This document shows positions 27,301-38,019 of a stretch of 64,000 nucleotides of DNA, piece by piece. The stretch is taken from assembly GCA_002633005.1 (NCBI GenBank), contig NMRA01000325.1:103290-167289 (forward strand), in the 5' to 3' direction. This stretch comes from Phoronis australis. Its lineage: Eukaryota; Phoronida; Phoronidae. How positions within the stretch are numbered: the first letter of the stretch is position 1; each line of letters opens with the position of its first letter. Below the pieces are notes generated by a model. The model saw only the letters and a program-made list of their open reading frames with translations, was not told the DNA's origin and made no database searches. Both the position numbers and the translations under genes were made by a program.

Positions 27301-29207
27301 ATTTGTCTTCAATTTCCTGTGTGACTGTAGATGCAATATCTTTAAAAAATCGTGGCTTACCATGTCAGCTTCCGATATTGAACTGATGCTAGACACGTGC
27401 ATGTTCAGCAATACCTTAACTGGTGGACCTGTCGGAAAAAGGAAAAATTCTTAGCATATTCCTCTTTTGTTCTTGCCGTGAGAACATGCAAAACACTAGT
27501 ACGGGGTACTAAACAGCTTTGAAACAAATCGTCTACGAATGAGCCCAATAATAAAATATGACAGCAGATAAGATTTTTTGAATGATAACATATTTTGTGT
27601 ATTCTCGTGTTTTAAAAAAAAGTTAATTTTTCGCTTGCCCTTCATTCCAACATCTATGAATACACGGGCCTTTGATTGAGGAATCAACTCCACCAATTTG
27701 TTATTGTTGACTTACAGAGTGTTGTTGGAATCAACAATCCAGTATTGCTCACTAACATTTATGTGATGAAAAGTGAACATGACCAATGACAAAAGTATGA
27801 AACAGCGAACGGCGATACAGCAGCGCAATATTTAGCTCATTGGACAACGTAAGTAATATCACGGAAGTTAAAATATCCATTGTCTACGACAGACGCTTAC
27901 GTTAGGGTCGCTGTGGGACTACATTGACCTTCCCAACGCTCAGTCTCCAGTTGGCGAGACCGGCTCAACCACGAGTCGACTTACCAACAATTACCATCTC
28001 GTGGAAATTGACACATTTCGCGAGTTCGCTCAAAATATTTCGGGAAAGATCAATTTCAACTCGAAATCGAACATTTTGGAGTGAGAAAAGCCAGTCACAA
28101 ACAGGATAAATGGTCAGTTGGCATGGCTTTTCATGCCCGATTGATATTAAAAGATACTGTCATATTTTTGGACTGAAAATACCTGGATGATGGTAATTAA
28201 TCTGACTGTATATCATTAAGATAATTCAAGCTATCAAATGGGAAAACGCTTGCATTCAGGTATATTATTCGGTCCCTTATCACACCGACGAACGCCGGTT
28301 AACTGCTTCATCAGTGCTTACGATCAAATTGAGATGTCTACCACCATGCAACTAGTGCATGAATTTCGAGTTGCCCATTGATTCACCATCTGCAACAGTT
28401 CTTTCTATAATACTAGAAAGCAACTCCTAGAGTGCGAGTCTGTGGTTGTTACTATGACCATAGCTGAGTCACACCCGCTGTCTAAAGTGCATTTCTTTAC
28501 TCTGTGTCCGTGCTGTGAGAAAAGATGCTACAACACCTACCATAGAAGTTAGGTCTCAGTCTTTTGTCATATCCATTGAGAAGAGAGTTCAGTTGGTGAG
28601 TAAGATTTGACAAACGCAGGTCTTCATATGCATTGTCCTCGTGGCTGAGGAAGAAATATTCTGTTAGTCACTGGACCAGCTGATCTCCCCTATTCCTAGA
28701 GCACACAACAGAATACGCAGTTCCCTTCAATGGAGAGTTGTGCTCAGTTGTGATTGAAAATTGTCAAAAATGTGTGCAAACTATTTTGTTTACTCTTTTG
28801 AAAGCTTGGCGGATTGCAACGTGATACAAGAAAACACAAAGATCGAGCAATGACAACTCCGTACACAATAATAAGTTTATGAATTGCATTGACAGTAATC
28901 AATTAGTGTTTTTAAACCACAGTTTATCAATTTCATACTTTATTGAAAAATACTTGCAAGGGATTCCACAAGTGCTACGCATTTGATCCACGATGACTAA
29001 GCTTTCTCTTAATTGATATAGCCATCAGATTTAATCCAACAAAATAATTCTAAATAAACAACACGTGTATATAGAAACATACGAAATGCATACTTACGTG
29101 TTGTACACTGATTCTTCGCTAGTTTCGACTGAAGTATTTGCACTACACAATACTGCATACATCCAGATTGCATTTATTGCAAAACTGACCAACCTACTTG
29201 GGCCCAT
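12876..29207 (-). CDS. Cys-loop ligand-gated chloride channel subunit (glycine/GABA-A receptor family)
   Basis: Eight minus-strand exons: 29207-29098, 28644-28541, 27428-27361, 25985-25765, 24860-24778, 24491-24348, 23956-23472, 13172-12876. They total 1512 nt (503 aa) and all phases agree. Predicted: signal peptide (about 1-26), ligand-binding domain with the family landmarks YDKRLRPNF, GPPVKV, SISEADMDYTVDFYLRQ and WWPDTFFTN, Cys-loop C175-C189 around FPMD, M1 260-282, M2 290-310, M3 322-343, a basic M3-M4 loop, and M4 471-490. PAR at 289-291 (-2' to 0') is the anion-channel signature. M2 has 2' Ala, 6' Thr and 9' Leu, as in RDL-type GABA channels. An extra Cys188 adjoins the Cys-loop, and the loop-C cysteine pair of glycine receptors is incomplete. 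The expected role is a plasma-membrane pentameric chloride channel in nerve or muscle. The agonist cannot be assigned. Confidence 0.92.
13681..13702. repeat. Poly-C tract with one undetermined base
   Basis: A run of C interrupted by a single N. A similar C run with an N occurs at 14518-14532. Both mark homopolymers that the assembly could not resolve. Confidence 0.8.
15064..15701 (-). mobile_element. Penelope-like retroelement fragment with GIY-YIG endonuclease domain
   Basis: An open minus-strand frame (15701-15243) encodes an RT-endonuclease linker (VVFRPLRKLSNMLCKLKSP) then a GIY-YIG-type domain: NNVVYEVEFDNC.EFYI, RLKEH and a late ESLYI-like LLYIEEP segment ending near the stop. GIY has become VVY and YIG is YIR, so the nuclease is probably inactive. 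No reverse transcriptase remains. A 22-bp perfect inverted copy (agattaaaaaacggacgatc..) lies at 15064-15085 and 15598-15619, consistent with the partial inverted duplications often left by Penelope elements. It lies in the last intron of the channel gene. Confidence 0.65.
16318..16706 (-). mobile_element. MITE family A, copy 1 (near full length)
   Basis: About 390 bp with terminal inverted repeats ggcgtttttccgtt (left) and aacgggaaaacgcc (right). The interior is closely similar, in opposite orientation, to 48979-49420, and its right arm is similar to the arms at 58971-59440. The open frames inside are transposon sequence, not genes. Confidence 0.75.
16817..16945. repeat. GGT/GCT trinucleotide repeat
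   Basis: Imperfect GGT array followed by a pure run of nine GCT units. It opens long low-complexity frames on both strands (Pro/Ala, Gln/His or Gly runs). On the minus strand the flanking peptide (GPTNKHRAPSLSGPPEPATS) is not obviously random, but the frame runs straight into the MITE end. I treat it as a microsatellite. Confidence 0.75.
17913..18165. mobile_element. MITE family C, copy 1
   Basis: Left end cacgcgcgtacccagcc, right end ggggtgcgcgcacg. Internal landmarks are 'gggtcgaattttt', 'gtgggcctttaaaa' and 'gaggtggacctttttgccc'. It aligns by eye over its whole length with the copy at 48324-48526. Confidence 0.7.
19590..19927 (+). pseudogene. P2X7-like cysteine-rich domain remnant
   Basis: In one frame it reads QEYTDQEIIERLRERAQ...NDLLWCQRANCLHDN and, after a one-base shift, TTDACVCCHEIPQVKRLL followed by MCLTDHPDFAPHLKRGVL. 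This matches the pattern 'WC.CGNC...ECVCCQEI..V........CIT.HP.F...CL' of the P2X7 C-terminal-like domain found in many invertebrate proteins. An acidic lead-in (DLDECSSDEDF) appears in a third frame. The frameshifts indicate a decayed copy. It sits in the last intron of the channel gene on the opposite strand. Confidence 0.6.
20105..20326 (-). CDS. THAP-type zinc-finger exon or fragment
   Basis: A 73-aa frame beginning MSSAMVWCIVPACANYEAPR, then MSFFRFPREPIMLRKWL. This matches the first half of a THAP C2CH DNA-binding domain: a Cys pair four residues apart, the RFP motif and the conserved Trp. The later Cys-x2-His pair is missing from this frame. Either a splice donor (for example gtacgc after KNEK) continues it elsewhere, or the copy is broken. 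Because many THAP genes are transposase-derived and this one lies in repeat-rich intron sequence, a transposon origin is likely but not proven. Confidence 0.5.
   Translation of the reverse strand: MSSAMVWCIVPACANYEAPRNAVMSFFRFPREPIMLRKWLAVVKNEKYAVNTKYEAVKLLRVYQWPAFRRIGC
21250..21322. repeat. (CA)n microsatellite
   Basis: An uninterrupted array of about 36 CA units. The poly-Cys/Val frames across it on the minus strand are artefacts. Confidence 0.97.
21740..21905. repeat. G/C-rich duplicated repeat fragment
   Basis: Two imperfect direct copies of a 'cccccactttttcagcgctgc' type unit flank a long G run (about 21842-21868). It looks like the end of a dispersed repeat rather than coding sequence. 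Confidence 0.5.
22262..22870. repeat. Inverted-repeat element
   Basis: ccagcacgcaggtatcac near 22314 pairs with gtgatacctgcgtgctg near 22813. The similarity extends outward in degraded form to about 22262 and 22870. The 480-bp interior has no recognisable protein. Probably a miniature transposon. Confidence 0.5.
23472..23956 (-). CDS. Chloride channel exon 7 (M1-M3)
   Basis: Opens with GNYSRLSCEF and encodes M1, the SFWLSRDAVPARVALG M1-M2 linker and pore start, M2, M3 (VFASLLEYAAV) and a strongly basic M3-M4 loop. The donor chosen is GAG/gtcagt at 23471 (phase 0). An alternative, ACG/gtaaag after 23443 (phase 2), would pair with a different acceptor in exon 8 and add about nine residues. Confidence 0.88.
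24348..24491 (-). CDS. Chloride channel exon 6
   Basis: Continues IESYGYSAKEIIYNW and covers beta strands up to loop C, ending in ...ELSTG. The position of the first loop-C cysteine of glycine receptors appears to be occupied by a non-cysteine residue. Confidence 0.9.
24778..24860 (-). CDS. Chloride channel exon 5 (Cys-loop)
   Basis: An 83-nt exon encoding LTVTAFCYLDLTFFPMDTQC plus CTLEIES. The canonical Cys-x13-Cys loop is present. The residue just before the second canonical cysteine is also Cys, where relatives usually have a hydrophobic or other residue. Confidence 0.92.
25765..25985 (-). CDS. Chloride channel exon 4
   Basis: Starts DYTVDFYLRQVWEDPRLQF and contains the WWPDTFFTNAKSSKTH block (loops D, A and E region of the ligand-binding domain). 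Donor gtaatt, ending AG to join A in the next exon (Arg). Confidence 0.92.
26118..26235. mobile_element. MITE family C, copy 2 (truncated)
   Basis: Starts catgcgcgcatccagcctaa and continues with the family landmarks 'ctcgaatttgtcggtgtgcg' and 'gaccttttactga', then loses similarity. The right end is missing. It lies in an intron of the channel gene. Confidence 0.65.
27361..27428 (-). CDS. Chloride channel exon 3
   Basis: A 68-nt exon encoding PPVKVLLNMHVSSISSISEA plus DM, ending in phase 0 at donor gtaagc. Size and position match the short third exon seen in this receptor family. Confidence 0.9.
28541..28644 (-). CDS. Chloride channel exon 2
   Basis: Acceptor cttcctcag, donor gtaggt, phases 2 in and 1 out. 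Encodes the N-terminal helix region and the conserved LLNGYDKRLRPNFYG, the classic 'YD..IRPNF' landmark of glycine and GABA-A receptors. No long open frame covers it; it was found from that motif. Confidence 0.88.
29098..29207 (-). CDS. Chloride channel exon 1 (start, signal peptide)
   Basis: ATG at 29207 in a good context (cacaATGG), encoding MGPSRLVSFAINAIWMYAVL followed by a Ser/Thr/Glu-rich stretch and donor gtaagt in phase 2. The transcribed exon probably begins at 29234, after acceptor tttttcag, which implies an upstream non-coding exon. Confidence 0.8.
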
Positions 29208-29234
29208 TGTGGGAAACGTGCTACTAACCCGCCT

Positions 29235-31520
29235 CTGAAAAAGATGTATTAATAACTGGCGTTATGATTCAACACAAACCGTCGCCGTCTCATCTCAGTT
29301 AACTGTTAATTGAATGGAATATTAAGAGCACATCCTTCATAAAAATCGATAAACTCGCTCTGTCGTATTTTGCGGATTGACACCAGAAGCAATTAGTAAT
29401 TCGTCAACGGGTCGTATGAAATAAAGTTTTCTGACTCTCTGGGTTTGAAAAAGGTTTCTGTTCACTAAACCTGCACAGCAACCAATGCAAAATTTGATTT
29501 TATGGTAGAATTTTATTCTAGTATTGATAATTCATAAATGGGCTATATAAACTACTTGTTTTAAAAACCACTTTCAGTGTATTATCTAGACAAGTCCTTC
29601 TAGTCCGTGAGTTTAATCGCGTTCAGCAACCGTGAACGGAACAACTATTTCATTACGAACGAATACATTAATCTAAACAATCGCTTTAATAATGGCTTAA
29701 AAGGGTTCGAAATTAGTTTTGCCTAATTAAGTACTAGAGATTACCGTAATTCTCTTGCATTTGATTATATCATTTGAGCTGGTGTGCGTGTAGTTCGATA
29801 CAATCGCGACACGTAAACCACAGGTCCGCGATTTGGGAAGTCTTGGCCATTCTTTGAAGAAGTCGAAAAGTCTGTTATTCTCGTAACACCATAGACATAT
29901 AAAGTCCTACTACGTAGAGTTTTGAAAATATACAATCCTTAGTCGTCATGTTCCCCATGTATGGCCTTATGAATAATATAGGAACATAAATCAATTATGA
30001 TTTGATTTCTCAGCGTATACGTGTGTGAATAAGTATGTTCTAATCCTACTGAGACCGTGTAATGCGTGCGACTTTCCGCGGGGTTAGATCGTGTATCGTT
30101 TTTAGTAAATCTCACACTGATAATCAGTCCAACTACGGAATTACCAAGAAATTTAGCTGACGAATAAGCACACTGTTTTCGTTAGACTGATACAACCTGG
30201 CTGTTCAAAGTAAATATGGCAATCAACAATTTGTGACGAAAAAGATGACAACTAGGTTACAGTAACGTCTCCCTTCTGTTTTATGTTCCAGTGCGTCTCA
30301 CCGCTTGAATCGTTGGCGTTTTCATGCAACCTCAGGGGACGTTGAACGTTGTCTTCTGAACAAAGGCGTTTACGATACTATTGCAGTGTTGTACATTCTC
30401 GCGAAGTTGAAACCTTTCACATACATGAACATCGCGTGACTGACAGTTTCCGTCGCTCGATATCTATTGCTTGTAAGTGGAGAGTCTGAACAAAATGTAT
30501 TTAGCATGAAAAATAAAATCAATTGTCATTATTTGCTCAAAGCTTCAAATGTTAAAAGAAACAGTGATATCGAAATATCACCAGATAATCTTAGAATAAC
30601 ACATGTACTGGAATCGACAGAAGCAACGCATTAATAAGTAGGTGACAATTTTCTTATGGACTGTTGCATTAGCGTACATTGCTTGTCGCGGCACAAAGGA
30701 TTGCTTGAAAACCTAGTCCAAGTCAGAACGCTTGCAATACATACTACACATTAAAATCTAATCCACAATTATCCGGACAAGATGAAGAATTCGTGTACTC
30801 CCAATCCTGAATATGTTTGGTTACTCATGAATAGCGCAGCAAATACATTTTCCCGGTGTCCGAGTTTGTACTCGAAATATCCCAAAACGTCTTTCCCTCG
30901 TAGCGGTGTTCTAGTCCCTCCTTGTGCTGCTCAAAGTTTTTGATACCAATGTTGATAAAAAATATCTTAAAGTACAAAAAGCAGAAACGTGATCCTCGTA
31001 AAAATTTGTCTCGCTGAATCAAATAGTCAAACAACCAACTGTGTAAAAATATGGCAGTGCACGATATTAAATTCAAACACAGTGATCGAACCCGCATCCT
31101 GCGCCCCCGTGACGCACCAGGAAAATGTAACAATCTGGGTTGGATTTCCTGCGTTCTATCGTTGAACTTTCACTATGTTGGCACATTCAAGTAAAAATAT
31201 TGTTCCCCAAAATTCGTAGTTCCAGGAATAACCAAGAAGTCCATGAACTTAATTTACACGTACCGCCCGATGATATCGTTTTGTTTAAAGTTTGATTACA
31301 CCACTAGTTGCTTGACTTCAAGATACAATTAATACAATTAAAACTGCATTTAGCCCCGTTTAACAATCTAAAAACGAAGATCGAATTTAGCCTTTTTCTC
31401 TATTAAAATCGGTCTCATAATATTTCTTACCGTGGCAGGATTCTGATTCCGTTACTAACAAGAACACTGACACCACCAGTTACTCAAGAAAACGCCTCAC
31501 AATTTATTGGGGTTGGCCAA
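29235..31520. other. 5' flank of the chloride channel gene
   Basis: AT-rich, without a recognisable protein in either strand. It should contain the promoter and any non-coding first exon of the channel gene, implied by the acceptor at 29235. I could not identify a TATA or initiator with confidence. Confidence 0.4.
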
Positions 31521-31529
31521 CAATGGAAA

Positions 31530-32335
31530 TTCAAAGCGGAAAAAACTCCCAGGACTCAAATGTTCTATTCAAGAAGTAAAAACAGATCAAAACATTAATT
31601 TTACTCTTCAGGACCAGCAAAAAGAACTCAAAACCAGAATTTTCACTTACTCAGGAACTAAAAACAGTCCAAAACATTACTCTCACTCCATAAGACTAAG
31701 AAACAACTCAAGAACAAAATTTATTAGGTCAGCACCCCAAATTTATAACGTCAAGTCTTATAATTGATCACCTCAGAACTGATATTTTATGACGTCAGAA
31801 CCGACAATTTATCTTTTCGGGACCGAAAAACCAACACGTCAGGACCAAAATTCAACACGTAAGGACCAAAATTTAACACGCCAGGAGCGAAAATTTAATA
31901 CGTCAGGAAAATTTCAAGCCAGAAAATAGCTCGTGCCAGGAGACGTACATGTGACCATGCACAAGCAGGTGATCCCCGCGGAGATGACGTCGCCAGGTAC
32001 ACAGGGGCTAAACGTTCAACATCGCTCGCCGACAACAGTCACATTATAGTGAAAATGAGGCTGGATTTCTGTTGTGCTTTTCCACGTTCTATATCAGAAG
32101 CCAATGTACACTTGGTCAGGACTCTCTCGGTCTTGCTTCAAGTGAATGATGTCCACATGTTCGTGGTCACGTGCTTGCGGAAGGACATGTGGTCTCCTGG
32201 CATGAAATTTTCTCCTGGCATGATATTTTATTCCTGAAGTGATAAATTTTATGTCCTGGAGTGATAAATTTTCGGTCATGGCACTGTGATAAATTTTCGG
32301 TCCTGACGATCTACGCTTTTCAGGAACAAACAAGA
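31530..32335. mobile_element. Foldback element with subterminal tandem repeats
   Basis: The left arm (about 31540-31960) is built of degenerate 21-25-bp units of the type 'cacgtcaggaccaaaatt'. The right arm (about 32165-32330) carries the reverse-complement units 'tcctggagtgataaatttt'. The inner arm ends also pair (ccaggagacgtacatgtg against catgtggtctcctgg). A unique centre of about 170 bp separates the arms. This is the layout of a Foldback-type element or a MITE with subterminal repeats. No transposase is present. Confidence 0.65.
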
Positions 32336-32339
32336 ACTT

Positions 32340-35300
32340 AACATTTATTAAAACACATAATTTTTTGAAAGATATAAGAACATTTCTCAAAAGATGCAAC
32401 TTGGCATAAAACTAATTCTAAGATCCTCATACTGGGGACACACAATTAAAAATTCGTGTGATTTCCGTGCGTAATTACACTTCGTATAATATTCGCATTT
32501 TACATTGATGCGAGATACGCTGCAGTTCACTATTTTTGTAAAATAGTAAAACGAAAAAGCCATCGGCGTATAGACCGGGTAAAGAATGGATTTAAACGTC
32601 ACCACAAAATTTGTAAAATACTTGTTAGTTTGAAATCAAAGTTATCAAAAATTTTACATAAGAAACATAGTAATTGATTTAAATGAAATCATCGAATTAT
32701 ACGCCGTTCTGCAATAATCCCTAATCAGACGATAAAGAAAATACAATGATACCTAATATGGGTCAAATTCGTTCAAATGTAACATAACAAATATAACTTT
32801 TTTCAAAACACGGTTACCGTAGATACAATTATGTCTGGGTTTTTTCGTACCTCCAGCCAACTCGACACTTATTTACGGGACCTGAAAATGATTAGTGCTC
32901 CCAGTTAGTTCTACGTTTCTCATTCCACTTGTCCCTCATCCAACTTGTTTACCTAGTACGCCTAGACCCACAATGCAACAGTCTGATCCGCTTAGCCTCG
33001 TTCCAGCGCGCAGTCGGCTTCATAGAAGTCGAAAATAACGAAGGGTCCTGACTTCTTTGACTTCCTTATTTGCAAAGTAGGTTGACTAGCATGCTAGGTG
33101 TCGCTCAGTGTTGCGCATCTACTACGAACCAACTCCAGAGCAATATTCGCTGACAGTGAGATTTGAAATGTGTCGCCATTACCCAGCGCACATCAACATG
33201 GAATTTAAAGTAAAAAAGAATTGAGATGAGATGAGGTGACCAATCTCTGCCTTTGTTGGGAGGGGCCAGACTTCGTTGCTAAGTTGCTATCTTACTCATA
33301 TGGCGAATGAAACTCCTGTAATTCATAATCCTAAGTTCGGTTGCTTGAACACGCAGTCGATGACTTGTCTCATGAACCTAGCTAGCGTTGTCGTGGTCCG
33401 TTTTAGCCGAGAGAGATGTCTCTTCCCGGAAAAGTTCATCACGCTTGTGCAGGGTTGACTTATCTTCCACTTCAATAACAGGTGAAAGTTCATTAACGAA
33501 ATGAATTTTTCTGATGTTTTACTGTTTATTCATGATATTTCTATCGATTGTGCGTGACCGGAACTATGTTGTGTTTCGGATGCGTTATAAGTCTCACCAG
33601 GCGTGCGTTCAGTAGACGCTAGGACCTACGCTAGGACCTAGCTAAAACCTAGTCAAAGTCACGTGTTCTTATTCAAAATACACAGCGAAATCTCACGTAT
33701 TCTCGCGAAGTCTTGCTTTTTTGCGAGGTCCTAGCGTTACTGAACCGGAGTCAGATCTCGCCAAGTCAGCACGTGGCACGTTTTTTGTCATTGTGAAGCA
33801 TCATATGCGTAAGACCATTCTCTTGTGGCTATAAATGATGACGTGACTCAATTATCACTGTGTTCTACATAAGTTGCTAAAATAAGCCCAGACCATTGTT
33901 AGATTACTCCACAGCTGAATTTAGAAAGCGAAATAGTAGACCAACTGAAGCTTACCAATTCATTTTTTTCAGCCACTGCGTTCGTCGCCTTTTTAAAGGA
34001 AGGCTTCCATCCGTAATCAAGTGCATGAAAGCATTTTCAAGAGCGAGGCGTTATCGACTTTTTTGAACCGTGGAGTTTCCCAGTTGCTGCTGTGTAAATA
34101 TTCGCCCCTTGCTGCCGGTAGGCTTAGTGATGTAGTTTGTAAATTCAATATTTTTTACTGACATATGGGCTTCAGAAGTTGTACTATAATCCAAAATTAA
34201 TTGCATTCGATGATACCTGCATTGTGATACTCGATTACGAGAAATACTTACGTTTGACGCTTGCTTGTCAGCTTTAATTTTCGATTATGATAAATTGCTT
34301 GCACCGGGCGACTGCTTTCATCAGTGATTTTATGTGAACTTTTAAATGCAGACACAACTTACACAAACTTCTCATTCAACTTATGCAAAATAACTCAAAC
34401 ACTTAAGACGTACCTATTAACCCTTTTAAGTCGACATGTCATTATGGTACAGTGCAATTTTAGGTTTAAAGAGATTCTAAATCCAGGTACTGTAAAATTT
34501 TTATAGCGACGACTTGATCACTTTAAAAGTGGTTGAAAACATGATGTTCTACAAATGTCGTTAACTCGTAAAAATTTGGTAACTTCAATTAAAATATTTG
34601 TGCTTGTGCGCACTTTTTCTGAAGGGAATCTGACAAAAAATGAAAATGGTCGCCAGAGACCAAAGCCCTCAGGCTAGTCCCAGAAAACTGCAACTGCTCA
34701 AAGATGACCAGCAAACGGCGACAATTCGTTTCAAAGAAATCAAAATAAAGTGATCTAATTGCAGTTAATATATTTGATACGGAAACCGACTTTCGCGAGT
34801 CTTCTATAAATCATGTGTGTGCAGACACGTTAGCCTCTTTAGGGACGTGCCGCTCGGAAACGAAGTGCGCTCGTAAACCTAGATCTCGTACGTGTTTATA
34901 CAAGGAGTACCACGCCACGATAAATGTACACGTACTACTACAGTTACCGTAACTGCAGCAGTACAACACAAACAGATCAATTTGGTTTAATAAAAAGTTT
35001 CAAAGACACACGTCATCAAGTATTGACATTTCACTTGGCTTCGTGTGTCATACTCTCATTTTAAATGGATACTTTTTGACTAAGCTTGAAGGGACTTGTA
35101 GGCTACTTGGGTTTTTGCAAATTATTATGAGACCCAACACCGCAATCTCGTTGTTTTTTTTTGGTTAACAATATAACTGAGTCAAAATAAATAAATAAAG
35201 ATATGTTTAATAAAGCATGCATATATAATTTTAGTATTTTAATGCGGTAGACTTCAGTACGCCCACTGGGTTTATATAAGGGAAATTATCCACAGATACG

Positions 35301-36440
35301 CCCAGGACGAAACATGCTTGCATCCTTTTTCAACAATAAATTCTTGCCTGTAGGGACTATCATACATAGGCTATTTTGTGTATTGACTATCTTGCTTTCA
35401 ATTTGGGTGTCGGTGATAGTATTGATACGCCCGACCCTATGTTTATTATTTCCAAAAATACGCCTGGGCGTATATTTGTATTTACCTTATTGGTCCCTAG
35501 ACTGATATTTCCCGAATATACGTCTCGAGCTTGTCTGCATAAAATCTGGTTTCGTTTTTTTTTAATTATATGGAATGTACAGTGATTTAATATAACATTT
35601 TGTGAGTTCGCTTTTTAGGACACCCTGTGTGTCGAAGAGGGCGTTCGAGACAGCGGTAGAGCATGTTTCTCTGAGCTTGCAGGATGCTTATTGGCAGTCA
35701 AAATAATAATGCTTGAACCGTGGGTTAATTCGTCGTTTTGTTGAAGGCTGAGGTCTAACTGAAGCCCTCCCCCCCGTATACACTGAAATAGGAGGACACA
35801 AATGTACGGAACTACGTAGTATGAACTACGAGGAATCCTATTAGTATGATTCTTTGTTATTGTCGTTCACTTGCATCTCGACAGATGAAACATTTTCTGT
35901 GTTCTAAACTAGAGAAAACAAAGGAATGAGCATCTTTAAGTACATGAACTGAGGTTCTGGTGAAACGTTTAGTAGGGTTCGTCTTATTAAAAGTCGTAAG
36001 CCCGGCCTCAGTTATGAAGGCGGTAACTTCGATTTTAATTTTCACACAGAGCAATAAAATTCTTTTTCTCAAAGGCCAATGTACTTCAAAAACTTTAAAG
36101 TATACACCAAATTAATTAATATGTAACATGGCATAGTGTTCACATCCTAAAGGCCTTTTTGAACACAATAATGTACCTCGGCCGAGATCGGAAAATCATC
36201 CGACTATTCACGTCTATTTCCGTGACCTGAGTTCCTGTGCATCAGTTCAGGAACGATTCCTGAATGACAGTCATGTTGTCCTTGAAAACGTGTTGAGATA
36301 TCCCTGAGCGTAAATGCGTTGTTACTTTGTTTGGCTGTTTTTGATTGTCATTTTGGTTCTTTTTATACAAACTTGATTATATGTAGTTCAAATTTTGCCT
36401 GTTCTTTGCATATAACGAATCATGGTTTTTAATGCAAAAT
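32340..36440. other. Intergenic region
   Basis: Contains only short AT-rich frames without recognisable motifs. The one structure noted is a small inverted repeat at 33617-33736, where cgctaggacct occurs twice on the left and aggtcctagcg once on the right. Confidence 0.5.
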
Positions 36441-36447
36441 CATCAGG

Positions 36448-36748
36448 GGCGTATCCAGGATTTTGAGTTAGGGGGGACCAGGGCACAGGAATAACCAGAA
36501 TTTCGCCACATACGCGCGCCCAGCCTAAAATTTAGGGATGCAAGGGTCTCGAATTTTTGGGTTTGTGGATCTTATTACCAAAAAAAAAACGGGAAACGGG
36601 GTTCGTTCAAGGCCTATGCATTTGCATTCGCCCCCCTGTGTGAGCCCATATGCTAGTCAGCAATTTGCACTCTGAACTACCAAATCAATGGTATCTGGGA
36701 GAATTTTAGGCATGGCCCCCTTGCCCCCCCACCCCTAAATCCGCCATA
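36448..36748. mobile_element. Repeat fragment with nested MITE family C copy
   Basis: The left edge (ggggcgtatccaggatttt) and right edge (cccctaaatccgccata) resemble the GGCGGATTTA family. Inside, from about 36508, begins a family C copy (catacgcgcgcccagcctaa, then 'ctcgaatttttgggtttgtgg'). The arrangement suggests one element inserted into another. Confidence 0.5.
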
Positions 36749-37639
36749 AGTTTGTAAAGTACGTCGCATCTGCCGCAGCCAAGTGAACGCTCGGTTATTG
36801 AGGTTAACTCTGACTTATCGCAAGGGTACATGTACGTCAAACATCAGCAACAGTACCCGTTTAGGTAATAAATTAGAGGAAAAAGCTTTATTGGTCAGCA
36901 AATGTCTTATCTTTATCGCCATATCGTGAAACTGATGCAAAGTACCAGCCGGAAGTGAACAACTGAAGTGAGACTACCCAGTCGTGTGAGCGCAATGCGT
37001 ACTTGGCAGCAAATCGGCACCCGCTTTACTGGCCGTTAAAAATGTAAAATAGAAAAAAAAAAACATCCACACACGGTGATGTTTCAACAAACAAAAACAA
37101 GTTTTATCTCAAAACAGTGAGCTCCACACCTCAATTGCAATAACGCGCACCTGTGATTGATTTCGCTGCCTGGACACAGGCCGGCAAAGTAATTCTCCTG
37201 CAGTTGTCGTGACTCTTCGCTTGGGAAAATAATCACTTGCTAAATTGGCTATGATTTTCAGTTATTAGGGAAAATATACTTTAAAAGGTGACAAAAACTT
37301 ACAATGTATACATCTGTTATCTAATTATAAAAATTCCTCACCGCAAACTGGGGGAGGGTAGTGTAGTGAGTTTTAGTCACTGAGCTGAATATCAGCGATG
37401 ATATAATATTGCAGTGTTAGGAGCATGACGCAGTATTTTTTAATCTCTGTCAGAGGAATTTCACTCATTAACGTGTTCATCTTGACCCGCGGAGAACAGA
37501 TGTCCGCGCACGGCAGGCCAGGCGGTCCGGCTCCGCTTGTTAGCAGCTTATACGAATGTTTCTGGCTAAATGGGAATTATTCCTTTTACCTTAAACTCAT
37601 TTATACTTATACTGTACCATTTAGCACCATGGCAAGTTC

Positions 37640-37975
37640 TTTTCCTGATGTTATTTCGCCAAATGGTAATGGGTTGTCTTACTACAGCTCTTGTGGCGCT
37701 TTTTATTTGCCCATCTTACCAGATTATTATTTTTTTACCTTACTCATGTTTATGTTTAGTCAATAACTATTACTGGTATTGTCTTAGTCATATAACTACC
37801 TTACTTATAATTGTATGTGTCATATAAATGACCTTACTTGTGATTGTATTAGTCATAATAAATGACCTTATATCGCCTACCCAGGTCTTGGTTTCATCTC
37901 TGGTAATGAGCTTGCGACGCACGAACTGCCGTATATCATCCGGGACATATGTCGATCATAAATGGTATTTCACTC
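37640..37975. repeat. Dispersed repeat D, copy 1 (partial)
   Basis: Shares the 'gcgctttttatttgcccatc' segment, the 'aatgaccttatatcgcctac' segment and the 3' block 'cttgcgacgcacgaactgcc' with the next copy immediately downstream and with 62420-62895. Confidence 0.75.
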
Positions 37976-38019
37976 GTTAAATATATTTATGTGAGCATAT
38001 GGACCCGTCTTACTCCTTT

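Noticed and set aside
31080-31125. Minus-strand gggttcgatcac resembling a B box
   Set aside because: No A box at the right distance and no stem pairing.
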